From contig CM039120.1 in NCBI GenBank assembly GCA_022036555.1, positions 28,518,991-28,582,990 of the forward strand: a DNA stretch of 64,000 nt. Reading direction: 5' to 3'. Under the pieces are notes generated by a model that was not told the DNA's origin, searched no databases, and saw only the letters and a list, made by a program, of their open reading frames with translations. Made by a program: the position numbers and the translations under genes. Origin of the DNA: Microstegium vimineum. Taxonomy: Eukaryota; Streptophyta; Magnoliopsida; Poales; Poaceae. Below are positions 20,356 to 31,901 of the stretch, piece after piece; position 1 is the first letter of the stretch; the number at the start of each line of letters is the position of its first letter.

Positions 20356-21963
20356 ATGGCCGAAGAGGGAAAAGCTAAGGTGGTTGACACCAAGCAACAA
20401 GGCGAAGAGGGTAAGGTCGAGACGGTTGACCCCAAGAAGGTGGACTTGCACTCCATGGAAAGCAGCGATGGACATGGGGACACAGAAGATTACTTGACCA
20501 CAGCGGGCATGACCGCTGGAGAGATAGCAAGAAGAAAAGAAGCTAGACGATTAAGAAAAGAAGGCAAGAAAAAGCAAAAAGAAGAAGAGAAAGCGATCAA
20601 TGAAGCCACGAGCTTGAAGCTTACCGAGAAGCTTCATAGAAGAGAAGTTAGAGCACTCAAGAAGGAGCTCAAGGCAAAGGAGGAGGAGCTAAGGAAGAGC
20701 AAAGAGCAAGCCTCTCATGTTGAGGTTGAGTCTAGTAGCTCCGACGGTGATGATGATGCATCATACCATTCCTCCAAGATTGTGAAGAAGAATGAGAAGA
20801 ATAAGAATAAGGATGATGGCAGCAAGAAATACTCCGCCATATCCTTTGATTATTCATCTATTTCAAAGCATGAGCATAAACCTCTATTTCATGTTCCCGC
20901 CGGCAAGTTGCCTCATTTCGATGGGACCAACTTTGCCAAGTGGAAACACTTGATGAAAGCTTATCTTGTAGGTCTTCACCCCGGTGCTTGGGAGATTGTG
21001 CACAAAGGATGTGATCCTCCGGTTGATCCTACAAGCCCCACCACCATCGAGCTTTGTTGCATACAACTCAACGCACAAGCAACTTGTGTGTTGCTAAGTG
21101 CATTGGATGGTGATGAGTACAACAAGGTCATGGGCTTGGAGGTTGCCAAGGAAATTTGGGATACTTTGCACCTTGCACATGAGGGTGTGAGAAAAGTGAG
21201 GCAATCAAAGATTGATCTATTCATGGCCAAGCTTAACCGGTTTGTGATCAATGAAGGTGAAGGGCCACAAGAAATGTTTGATAGATTGATGACCATTGTG
21301 GGCAAGATAAGAGGACTTGGTGGTGAAGAAGTCAATGACCACAAGGTTGTCAAGATCATGCTTGAAGCCTATTCTCCAAGAAATGAAACTGTGGTGACAT
21401 TGATTAGAGACAAAAAGAGGTTTGAGTACTTCACACCAAGTGATGTGCTTGGAAGTATCATTACCTTTGATCTACAAAGAGAAGAAGCACTTGAGAGGAA
21501 GAAGCTTGGAGAGATGCAAGCAAGGATGAAGGGGATGAAGATCAAGGATGTGGCTCTCAAAGCCAACAAGAGCACAAGGAAATCAGCCCCTAGATGTCCT
21601 AAAAACAGCAAGCATGCTTCCTCAAGCAAAGCTCAAACAACCAAGGCCATCAAGCATCAACCCGAAGCTCCAACATCAAGTGATGGTGAAAGTGAAGGTG
21701 AACAAGAGGAGAACATCAATGACATGGCCCTATTCATGAGAAGATTCAACAAGGGCATAAAGAACAATGGGTACAAGCTCATGAGAAGGAAGTTTCCAAT
21801 TAAGAAATCAAGAACTTGCTTTAGGTGTGGTAGCACCGAACACTTCATTGTTGATTGCCCAAACAAGAAGGAAGACAACAAATTTGGCAAAGGCAAGAGA
21901 GAAGACAAGGGTGACTACAAGAAAGGCAAGAGATATGTGGGTGAAACACACATTGGACAATAA
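20356..21963 (+). CDS. Copia C2 gag, N-terminal 535 aa
   Basis: The start at 20356 lies 36 bp after the primer site. The N-terminal 150 residues are a highly charged Lys/Glu coiled coil. At about residue 180 comes LPHFDGTNFAKWKHLMKAYL, the start of the UBN2 gag domain, followed by helices to about residue 380. A Lys-rich linker leads to one CCHC knuckle, CFRCGSTEHFIVDC, near residue 497. The frame ends at a TAA at 21961, which interrupts the normally longer Sirevirus gag; coding-like sequence resumes after a frameshifting C-tract at about 22145-22154. Confidence 0.85.
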   Translation: MAEEGKAKVVDTKQQGEEGKVETVDPKKVDLHSMESSDGHGDTEDYLTTAGMTAGEIARRKEARRLRKEGKKKQKEEEKAINEATSLKLTEKLHRREVRALKKELKAKEEELRKSKEQASHVEVESSSSDGDDDASYHSSKIVKKNEKNKNKDDGSKKYSAISFDYSSISKHEHKPLFHVPAGKLPHFDGTNFAKWKHLMKAYLVGLHPGAWEIVHKGCDPPVDPTSPTTIELCCIQLNAQATCVLLSALDGDEYNKVMGLEVAKEIWDTLHLAHEGVRKVRQSKIDLFMAKLNRFVINEGEGPQEMFDRLMTIVGKIRGLGGEEVNDHKVVKIMLEAYSPRNETVVTLIRDKKRFEYFTPSDVLGSIITFDLQREEALERKKLGEMQARMKGMKIKDVALKANKSTRKSAPRCPKNSKHASSSKAQTTKAIKHQPEAPTSSDGESEGEQEENINDMALFMRRFNKGIKNNGYKLMRRKFPIKKSRTCFRCGSTEHFIVDCPNKKEDNKFGKGKREDKGDYKKGKRYVGETHIGQ

Positions 21964-22237
21964 TGGGACTCAACGGAGGAGACCACAAGTGAAGATGAAG
22001 AGATGGCCACCATTTCTATTCACAAGCCATCCACTTCACCAAGGATCTTCAACAACATGTCCGATGATGATGAATGCTCCCCTCACATTTGTCTCATGGC
22101 AAAGGGTGAAAGGTAAAATCAAAACCAAAACCCATAGCTCCTCCCCCCCCCCCCAAAGACATCTCTAGTAGTGATTCTAGTGATTGCTCTAGTGATGATG
22201 AATCTAGTGATGAAGAAATAAAGAAATAACTAAAAAT

Positions 22238-23278
22238 ATGGATGAAAAGACCAAAATCTCCATTGCTAACATATTGGATGAATTAGAGGCAACCAAGGTT
22301 GAGCTAGCATCTAGAGAAAAGACACTTATTAAACAAGAGGATCTCTATATTGCTAGTGAGGAAGCCCTTGAATTAGAAAGGAGTGAGGTGAGCTCTTTGA
22401 CCAAGGCCTTGGCTAAGGAACAAAAAGCTCATGTTCTCACTAAAAAGGAGTGTGATGACCTCAAGAAAAAGCATTGTGGCTTAGTTGAAAAGCATCAAGA
22501 GCTTGAGGCACAATACTCTCTTCTTTTGGAGGGCAACTCACATCTTCCTAAAGCAAATGATGCCTATTCTCCATCCACTAGTCAAGGTTGTGGAAAATGC
22601 TATAATATTGACTTAAATGATTATTCCACTAACCTTGCCAACATGGAAGCCATGAAGAAAGAGATAGCTAGGCTCAATAATGTCATCTCAGTTTCTAGCA
22701 AGAATGACAAAGACAAAGTTGAGCCAAAGAAAATCCAATACAAGGATGGAAGGCATCCATCAATCAAGGATGGGCTTGGACACACTCAAGGAGGTAAAAC
22801 CAATGGAAGAAAAATGATCAAATGCATTGAGTGTGTCAAGTTTGAGAAGAAGGGAAGCATTGGTGCAGATAAGCCTGCACAGACAGCAGCTCTGCTGGAC
22901 CAGAGGCCGATAGTGCCGGACCTCAGGCCGATAGTGTCGTGCCCCAATAAAGGGAAGGCTACCAGTGCTTCACCTAATCAAGATCAGGCCCAAGTACATG
23001 CTAAGAGGATGCCCCAGCAAAAGCAGGTTTCTCAGAAACCCAAGGATACAATCTGGGTGGCCAAAAACAAGTTTGCCTATCAACCCAAGTCAAGGTCACC
23101 CCAAGGAAGCTTGTCCTCATGTTACATGTTAAAGTGCAATGACCGTGGTAAAGTCATTACAGAATTTGTGGGTGATGAGAAACATGATAAAAGAAGCATG
23201 AACATTTGGGTTCCTAATATTGTGGTTACTAACATGCAAGGCCCCAAGATTGATTGGGGACCTAAATCTAGGAACTAA
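22238..23278 (+). pseudogene. Copia C2 gag, C-terminal coiled-coil part (346 codons)
   Basis: Continues gag after disrupted sequence. It opens with a long heptad-like coil (about residues 1-110) and a Cys pair near GCGKCYNIDL. It ends with IWVPNIVV and KIDWGPKSRN before the TAA at 23276, the same kind of gag terminus as in copia C1. Around 22900 the linker contains two copies of the GGCCGATAGTGYCG variant of the element-wide palindrome motif. No independent start is implied. Confidence 0.7.
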
Positions 23279-23290
23279 ATTGTTTTATAG

Positions 23291-26200
23291 ACATACTCCT
23301 CTGGTGGATCAAGTTGGGTGCTTGATAGTGGATGTACAAATCATATGACCAGAGAGAAGAGTATGTTCTCATCATATTCCCCAACTTCAAATGCAAGTGA
23401 GAACATCATTTTTGGTGACAACTCCAAAGGGGAAGTGATTGGTCTTGGTAAAGTTGTTATTACTCTTGATCATTCCATCTCAAATGTATTACATGTGAAT
23501 TCGTTGAGTTACAACTTGTTGTCCGTTTCTCAATTATGCGAGATGGGCTTCAATTTTCTCTTTACGATAAGGGTGTGGAAGTCTTTAAGAGGGAGGATTC
23601 CTCTATTGTCTTTATGGGTCGTTTGAAGGGCAAGCTTTACCTAGTTGATTTCAACAAAAGTAAGGCTAAGCTTGAGACTTGTTTAGTGGCAAAATCTAGC
23701 ATGGGTTGGCTATGGCATCGCCGACTAGCTCATGTTGGGATGAGGAACTTGGCCAAACTCCTAAAAGATGAACACATTCTTGGACTAACCAATGTTCATT
23801 TTGAGAAGGATAGAATTTGTAGCGCTTGCCAAGCCGGAAAGCAAGTAGGTGCACCTCACCCATCCAAGAGCATTGTCTCCACCAAGCAACCATTGGAGCT
23901 AATTCACATGGATCTCTTTGGACCGGTGGCCTACATAAGCATTGGCGGTAACAAACATCGTTTAGTTATTGTTGATGATTTTACTCGATTCACTTGGGTG
24001 TTTTTCATGTATGATAAGGCACAAGTGCAAGATAAGGTGAAAACCTTCATTAGAAGAGCACAAAGAGAATTCGGGTTCAAAATCAAGAAAGTTCGTAGTG
24101 ACAATGGAACCGAGTTCAAGAAGACTCAAGTGGAGGAGTTTCTTGATGATGAGGGCATCAAGCATGAGTTTTCAGTTCCATACACCCCTCAACAAAATGG
24201 TGTAGTAGAGAGGAAGAACCGGACACTCATTGACATGGCAAGAACGATGCTAGATGAGTACAAGACTTCGGATATCTTTTGGGCCGAAGCTGTCAACACC
24301 GCTTGCCATGCCATCAACCAGCTCTATCTAAACAAGATCTTGAAGAAGACTTCATATGAACTCCTAACTGGTAACAAACCAAAGGTGTCTTACTTTAGAG
24401 TTTTTGGGTGCAAGTGTTTCATACTTAGTAAGAAACCCAAAACCTCTAAGTTTGCACCTAAAGTTGATGAAGGTTTTCTTCTTGGTTATGGTTCAAATGA
24501 GAATGCCTATCGTGTATTCAACAAGACCTTAGGGAAAATTGAAATCGCGATAGATGTGACATTTGATGAATCTAATGGCTCCCAAGTAGAGAAAATTGAT
24601 CAAGTGATTGTAGGTAATGAGGAACCACCTTGTGAAGCAATCAAGAATATAGCTATTGGTGACATTAGGCCTCAAGAAATCCATGCCACAGAAGTGAAAC
24701 CTCAAGGTGATGAAGCTACTGCCCCAAGATTTGAAGAAGATGGGCCAGCAGTGCCCCCTGGTCAGGCCTCTGTGCCAGTGGCCGGCACTGCCGGACCAGA
24801 GGCCGACACTACCGGACCCAGCAGATAGGCAGCAGCTAGTCCTTCACCTGCCACTCCAAGAAACCTACAACCTATCTTTGAAGAGTATGAGTATGATGAC
24901 CAAGTTGATCAACAAGAAGCCACAGAACAAACAAGATTGAGGCAAACCATTCAAAAGGATCATCCCGTTGATAACATACTTGGGAGTCTTCGAAGGGGGG
25001 TAACTACTCATTCACATTTGGCAAATTTTTGTCAATTTTACTCTTTTGTCTCCTCTTTGGAACCTCTCAAGGTTGAGCAAGCTCTAGATGATCCGGATTG
25101 GGTGATGGCTATGCAAGAAGAGCTAAATAGCTTTGAAAGGAACAAGGTTTGGTCATTGGTGGAAAGACCAAATACAAATGTGATTGGCACCAAATGGGTC
25201 TTCCGCAACAAGCAAGATGAGCAAGGCGTGGTGACAAGGAACAAGGCAAGATTGGTGGCTCAAGGATTCACTCAAGTGGAGGGCTTGGACTTTGAAGAAA
25301 CATATGCACCGGTGGCTAGGCTTGAAGCAATTCGAATGCTTTTGGCCTATGTCGCCCATCATGATTTCAAGCTTCAACAAATGGATGTGAAGAGTGCATT
25401 CCTCAATGGCCCAATCCAAGAGTTGGTCTATGTTGAGCAGCCACCGGGCTTTGAAGATCCCAAGTTCCCACATCATGTCTTCAAGCTCCATAAGGCACTT
25501 TATGGGCTTAAGCAAGCACCAAGAGCATGGTATGAATGCCTTAAGGAATTTCTACTAAAAAATGGCTTGGAAATAGACAAAGCGGATCCTACTCTCTTCA
25601 CTCATAAACTCAATAATGAAATCATTGTGTGCCAAATATATGTCGATGACATAATATTTGGTAATACTAACCAATCCTTTTGTGATGAGTTTAGTAGGAT
25701 TATGACTAAAAGATTCGAGATGTCTATGATGGGTGAGCTAAAGTTCTTCCTTGGTTTTCAAATCAAGCAACTCAAGGAAGAGACTTTCTTATGCCAAACC
25801 AAGTACACACATGATATGTTGAGAAAGTTTGACATGGTAAATGCAAAGCCTATCAAGACTCCCATGCCAACTAATGGACATCTTGATCTTGATGAAGGAG
25901 GGAAATCCGTAGACATAAAGGTATATTGTTCCATGATCGGCTCTCTCCTTTACTTATGTGCATCTAGGCCGGACATAATGCTTAGTGTGTGCATGTGTGC
26001 TAGATTTCAAGCTAACCCGAAAGAGTGCCACTTGGTGGCCGTTAAGAGAATTTTGAGATATCTAGTTTTCACTCCTAACCTTGGCTTATGGTATCCTAAG
26101 GGCTCTAAGTTCGATCTACTTGGGTATTCGGATTCCGATTACGCTGGATGCAAGGTAGACCGAAAAAATACTTCGGGGACGTGTCAATTCCTTGGACGGT

Positions 26201-26592
26201 CCCTAGTGTCTTGGAGTTCTAAAAAGAAAAATTGTGTAGCCCTTTCCACTGCCGAAGCCGAGTAGGTTGCAGCCGGCGTATATTGTGCTCAACTACTTTG
26301 GATGAGGCAAATCTTAAAAGATTTCGGATGTCAATTCGCCAAGATACCTCTCTTGTGTGATAACGAGAGTGCCATCAAACTTGCAAATAACCCGGTTAGT
26401 CACTCTAGAACAAAACACATAGACATCCGTCATCACTTCTTGAGAGACCATAAATTAAAAGGAGATATCGCAACTTGCCATGTGAGCACCGAAAAGCAAC
26501 TAGCCGATATCTTCACTAAGCCTCTCGATGAGACAAGGTTTTTTGCTTTGCATAGTGAGCTGAATATACTTGATTCTCGTAACGTGGTTTGA
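23291..26592 (+). pseudogene. Copia C2 pol (protease, integrase, RT, RNase H), broken
   Basis: Protease WVLDSGCTNHMT at about 23310; a frameshift near 23550; HHCC zinc region (WLWHRRLAHVG ... CSACQAGK); integrase core with LIHMDLFGP, VRSDNGTEF and NGVVERKNR; a linker with a stop at 24826; RT from GTKWVFRNKQDEQG through QMDVKSAFLNG to IYVDDIIFGN; and RNase H YSDSDYAGCKVDRK. A TAG at 26263 replaces the Tyr codon of the conserved AEAEY motif. After that stop the C terminus remains readable to 26592 (ADIFTKPLDE). Better preserved than C1 pol but not functional. Confidence 0.9.
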
Positions 26593-27500
26593 ACTATAGC
26601 ACACATTTGTTTGTCCACCTAGCGACTTAGGAAAAACTTTGAAAATTTTAATTATGTGCTTCAAAACCGATTTTGAAAGAAACTTGAATGTGATGGTCAT
26701 AGTATGATTGATGATTTGCTTACTGACCAGCACATGGCAAGGGGTATGTGTCCACAATTGCATAAATATATAGTATAAAGGTGGCATAGTACCTCACTGC
26801 CTGGCTAGACCAGCAGTGCTGGGCAGGCCAGTAGTGCCGGGACTTAACCGACCAGAAGGGTTGGGCCCAAGTCTCACCTCTCGGGTCCTCTTTTATTTCC
26901 TACCCCAGACCCGAGGGGACTCCATCCCAAATCATTTTCCCCCCAACAGAACTCTCTCCCTCTCCTCTCTCAACCCCAAGGAGACCTAGGGAGCTTGGAG
27001 GTCCCTCTCATCTTCCCCGGCAGTGCCGCCCTTCGGAGGTGCTGCCATTGGAGGAGGTGTGGAGGATCTTCCTCCCTACGTCAAGCTCCATTCAAGCCCG
27101 ACCTTCTTCATCATCACCTCTCTCTTTCAAAGGTAATAATGATGAAACCCTAACTTGGGTCGATCTATGCAATATATGGTTTTTGAGATGGGATTTAGGT
27201 TGTTAGTAGTTGCATTATGTATGGTGATGTACCTCCAGTAGTTAGATTTCGTCAAAACCGAGATTCCATGGTGGATTAGAAAAGCATGCATAGGTGTTGT
27301 CTACACTAGGCCGGCAGTGCTGGGCCAGAGGCCGGCAGTGCTGGGCCAGAGGCCGGCAGTGCCAGACTCTGGGCAGCAGCACCCATGTACTTGCTTCTCC
27401 AATCAACCATAGACTCTCGTTTTTTATCAAATCTTTTCACTAGAGTTCCAGCTACTATTCTAAGTGCAGCAACTTACCCTTACTCTTTTTAATTGCATAG
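26593..27500 (+). other. Copia C2 spacer between pol and env-like ORF
   Basis: Non-coding. Contains several copies of the CCGGCAGTGCYGG palindrome, including a 21-bp tandem triplet starting at 27309, 27330 and 27351 (GGCCGGCAGTGCTGGGCCAGA). Confidence 0.6.
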
Positions 27501-29011
27501 ATGGATGCCGGTAGATTGAGTGCTGGTGCTAGAGGAAAGGGGCCAAGGACAAAGGCCCGTGCTAGCAGAGGTGGCAGAGGTGGTGTTGATGATGGGTTGA
27601 GTCCTAGGCAGAGGATCAGGCAGGAGTCTGAGCTACAGATGGCTGGAAGAACCATAAGGGAAGGTGATTGCCCATGAACACCTCCTGACTTGGGATTGTT
27701 CGATGGCATCGATCTTATTGAGCATCCTAAGGAGGTGTTTGTCAGAGAGCCTCAGGACAACCTGGCCAGGCCAAGGGTAAGCTATAAGAATCAATCGCGG
27801 TCTGTCTAGGAACAAAGGGCCATCTATCCCTACGATGTGCCAAAGGACATGGGAGTGGATTATAGGTTCTGGAATGTTTTTCATTCTGACTATTACTCCA
27901 CAGTTCTCTTTCATGCTGATAAGCCCAAGATCATAAAGATGAAGTATGTTGATTGGGAGCACCTGGAGAGCAAGAGAGATCCTGTGTTTGACAGGGTCAT
28001 TGATCAGTGCAGGGAGCTTGGCATGTATCACTGATGGGATTCCAGAATGGTTGGAATCCTGAGATCATCTACCAATTCTACTCCACCTACTATCTAGACA
28101 AGGAAAACATGGTGATGCACTGGATGACAGAGGGTATGCACTACAGATTGGACTATCTGACTTTTGCCCGTCACCTAGGCTTTGGAGAGGATGACAGAGA
28201 GTGCACCAACATCCATGATGAGAGAGGACTGTCAAATGAGGAGATTTCACAGCTCTACATCAAGCCTGAGGAGGCAGATGGTTTGATAAAGGGTTTGAGG
28301 AGCAAGTACTACATCCTAAACAACCTCTTCAGGACCACTCTCTATCCCAAGGTGGGATCTGCTTCAAATCTCTACAACACATCCAAAAATGTGTTAAGGA
28401 GGATGAGAGGTGGAGCACCACCATTCTCAGTGGCTCGTTTCTTTTGGGATGAGATATGCATTGCAGCAGAGGATGCTAGAAAGGGGCTTCCCTATGCCCC
28501 TTACCTGATGTTTATCATTGAGAGAGTGATAGGCCGGATCTATAACAAGGATACAGTCCATGAGTCTTTTAGAGCAGAGAAGGTCATTCACTCTACAGCA
28601 ATTCAGGAGATTGTGACTCCTCCCAGGAACACCAGGACAACAGCAAAAGCAGCTAGCAGAGGTATGAAGAAGGGCAAGCTTGGTAGGATCTTGAAGAAGA
28701 TCTTTGCTGGCATTTGCTATGCAAATGATCATTCTTACCAGATCAGGCTTGAGATCAGGTAGCTCAGACAGGAGCAAGGTCTCAGACAGATTCCTCTAGC
28801 TACACCTCCTCCAGTGCTCAGTGAGGAGTCCACTTATGATGGTGATGATGAAGAAGAAGATGATTAGGATGAGGAGTAGATTGAGCAGCCACAGACTCGG
28901 AGATGCAACAAGCGTGCATCAACTCTTGGTATTCACTTCTCTTTAGCCCCTGATGATGATGAAAATGAAGATGATGATGATGATGACCAGATGGATGAGG
29001 ATAGCGACTAG
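27501..29011 (+). pseudogene. Copia C2 env-like third ORF, broken
   Basis: The reading opens at 27501 with a Gly/Ala/Arg-rich stretch. It meets stops near 27675 and 27807 and shifts frame near 28020. It is then open for about 250 codons (WNPEIIYQFYSTYYLDKEN, YLTFARHLGFGEDDRE, then a Lys/Arg-rich part). The last part (28760-29011) is strongly acidic, with Asp/Glu runs, and has two more stops. Position after pol and the LGF-type core fit the env-like ORF of Sireviruses, whose function is not established. I see no obvious membrane segment. Confidence 0.65.
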
Positions 29012-29653
29012 CTTGTATTCTTTTTGCTTTGTTCTTTTCTCTTTTTGGTGACTTGTTGCCAAAGGGGGAGAATTACTAAGTGAAAGGGGTACAACAAATC
29101 TTCAACGGTCATGGAGGAGCAGCTGCTAGTTATCTTTAGTTTTTAGTTTGTGAGATGAGAGAGCAACATGAAAAACTATTTTATTGTAATATTGTCACTT
29201 AGGTACTTGATTTGTGTTATTTGTGGACTTGTACTCTCTCATATATATCATGCTTGTCTTAGTATGCATTTATCCTTTATATATCTTGCTGTGTGGCCAT
29301 GTTTTAGCTTCCGCAGGCTTGTTGTTTGCAGCCAGGCCGGCAGTGTCGGGCCTCAGGCCGGTAGTGTCGGACTGCTCAACAGCAGGCACTCTGATTTGTG
29401 TTGAGACAGGTTCATATGCATCACGTATATTCTTGTGACACTTCTTTAGCACCCCACAACAGCCATGGATGTAGGGGGAGCCCTATTTCACTCCAATGTG
29501 TGAATTCTGGCCTTTTATGCCAATTTGGAAATTCAAATTCCTATTCACATATTTAGGGGGAGCTCCTACACCCATGACTTGCATTGTCTCAGATTATTGT
29601 TCACTTTTGTAAGTTCTAAGCGTGTTGTCATCAATCACCAAAAAGGGGGAGAT
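29012..29653 (+). other. Copia C2 3' untranslated region with four polypurine tracts
   Basis: Tracts at 29061-29072 (AAAGGGGGAGAA), 29471-29481 (GTAGGGGGAGC), 29551-29563 (ATTTAGGGGGAGC) and 29641-29653 (AAAAGGGGGAGAT), the last touching the LTR. Repeated tracts sharing an AGGGGGAG core are a known Sirevirus feature. Confidence 0.75.
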
Positions 29654-30951
29654 TGAAAGTGCAATTAAGCCCTAAAGTGGGTTTTGGTGACATGACAACA
29701 TATTTAGGAAACTAATGAGACTTTGTAAGTATGACAAGCAGGTTAAACTTAAGGAGGTTGATGAACAGGTTGGCAGACCCCTCCAATTACAAAAGTGCAT
29801 GGCAACAAGCTCAAAGGAGTTTAAATTTATCTATACTTTGAAATTGAGTTAGGTATGTCGTACTATTAAGAGGGATTCAACACGCATGCTAACAAGTGAA
29901 CCAAATGCATATCTATCCAAATACATCACACCTCCACATACATAGTGGGCAAATCAGCCAGCTACTTGAAGATCTATTCCTTGCTGGTTCCATCAGGCCG
30001 GCAGTGCTGGCCCTTAGGCCAGCAGTGTCGGGCAGTCCGGCACTACCGGGCTACAGGCCGGCACTGCCACGACTTGTTCTGCCCGTTGGCAGTGAAGGGG
30101 TATTTCTTACCCCCTCACTTCCCCCCAATGGCTAGTTCTGTCATTCTCACATTCAGACTTCGCAAGAACAGAAAGAGAAGCTCCCTTCTTGCTCTCCTTT
30201 CTCCCTTGGTGCTCATCCACTCTCCTCCATTGATTTCCAATCATTCTTTGAGAGATTGAGGCTCCAAGCTTTGAGAAGAAGCTTCTCCCTCGGATCTTCA
30301 CTCCTACAAGCATTTGGTTTGCGTGGTGGTCGGCGATTTGAGTTCTTTACTCTTGGAGCTTTGCTCCTAGCTGGCTAGAGGTTGCCCTTGAGCTTGCCTC
30401 TTTTGTGTGGCAGCCTAGGGAAGTTTGTATCACCCATCTATTGCTAATACACTCCTCTCATCTTAAGGGTTCATTCCCTTGACTTGAGACCGAGGAAAGA
30501 GCTAGCCTTGTGTGGTGATCTTGAGCCTTGTGTGGCGCACCTCAACAACGTGGATGTAGGCAAGCCTTGGTGGCGAGCTGAACCACGGGTCAAATCTTGT
30601 ATCACCGTGTGCTTGTTACTTTACTTTGATATATCTTGTGTGCAAGGTGATTTCTAGGGTTTGGACCCGATCTACTTGGTGGGTGTGTTGCTACCACTTT
30701 CAGGTGGTGCTAGAGGTTTCTACACCTCTAGGAAGGTTTCTATTCAAGCACAATTTACATTCTCAGTTTACATTTTGAATTGTGCATATCTCTGTTCTGG
30801 TGACCAACATTGTTGCCCTTAGCCCAGCAGTGTCGGCCACCCCGACAGTGCCGGACTTGAGCCCGACAGTGCCAGCCTCTACTGACAGAAAGTTATCAAG
30901 TTGTTTTAAACATGCCTATTCACCCCCCTCTAGGCTAATCAGGTCCTTACA
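29654..30951 (+). repeat. Copia C2 3' LTR (1298 bp)
   Basis: Starts TGAAAGTGCAATTAAGCCC directly after the polypurine tract. Ends GGCTAATCAGGTCCTTACA at 30951, matching the LTR end before the primer site at 20305. Contains palindrome motif clusters at 29994-30065 and 30826-30885. Confidence 0.9.
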
Positions 30952-31900
30952 CATTATCTATTTATAGCCTCAAATGGAGCCATCCAACCATTACACATAT
31001 TGAGCAAATTTTAGGGCCATCGGACAAACATCACTTGTGTCCTTTCAAGGGTTGTCCCAATGGTGCTCCCTCACCCACACACACCCTTTGATGAGGCAAA
31101 GAGTGGCCCTAGCTTCTTGTCCCATGCCATGGGTGCTAGCCTAACAATGCCCCTTCCAATAGAGCAATGCCAACTTCTTAGTCGGTATCATGGTTTGATC
31201 TTGGAGCCTTCTATTCACTCTCTGATTGGGCATTGTTATGCCCATGCATGTCCTACTCTTGATCAATGTTGAGGGCTAGGCTAGTGACACCCCTCCTCTC
31301 GCACGCTCTTCGATGGGCTGAGAGCGAGCCCAACTTCTTCGTCGACACTAAGGGCTTGTCGTCCCTCATATGGTCCTCGGTGGATCAAAGCAACCCTGTG
31401 TTTTTTGCCAATGCTAGGAGTTTGTTAATAGCAGATTTTGTGTGCCCTTTGCCCATGCCAATAATGTTCTTTGCTTCTCCTCTAGCATCAGGGATTAGAC
31501 CAGGGGTGGAGTTCTCTTGCGCTCTACATTGGGTCGAGAACAACGAAGTCTTTTTTTATCATCGGTATCAACTCATATGCTGGTGGTAGGGGCTAGGTTG
31601 GCTGACAATGCCTTGTAAGCAACACCCACTCTTCCTCACTTGGCCATGACATAAGGGCCTACATTGATGATCAAGCACATTAGTCTTTCCATCCCTAGTG
31701 TGATCATGGATGAAGAGGACAGTGAGGCTATAGGAGAGACCATGTCCCACTAGTGTCCGTCTCCGTGCAGTTACCACGCTCGAGTTCCTAGCATCCTAGA
31801 TGAATCAAAATCTACTTGACCTACGTGAGAAATAGTTATTATCAGTGATAGGAAGGCTTGTCCATCTAACCAAACGTGTATATCATACTTAGTAGGAAGA
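30952..31900. other. Unassigned intergenic sequence
   Basis: No supported gene. Three segments starting near 31080, 31298 and 31519 look like diverged repeats about 220 bp apart (each opens with a CTTTGATGAGGC / CTTCGATGGGCT-like phrase followed by AACTTCTT-like sequence). This may be the remnant of a retroelement LTR or a short tandem repeat; I cannot assign it. Confidence 0.3.
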
Positions 31901-31901
31901 G

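Larger units (their letters stand above)
20306..30951 (+). mobile_element. Copia C2: Sirevirus-like element with env-like third ORF
   Basis: Primer site at 20308, gag (20356-23278), pol (23291-26592), env-like ORF (about 27501-29011), repeated polypurine tracts, and a 3' LTR (29654-30951). Its 5' LTR is represented only by the right end of the chimeric LTR. This gene order (gag, pol with integrase before RT, then a third ORF) is that of Sireviruses. All ORFs are broken, so the copy is dead. Confidence 0.85.

Noticed and set aside
31080..31560. 220-bp satellite array
   Set aside because: The three apparent units are too diverged to claim a tandem repeat without an alignment; kept only as a remark on unassigned sequence.
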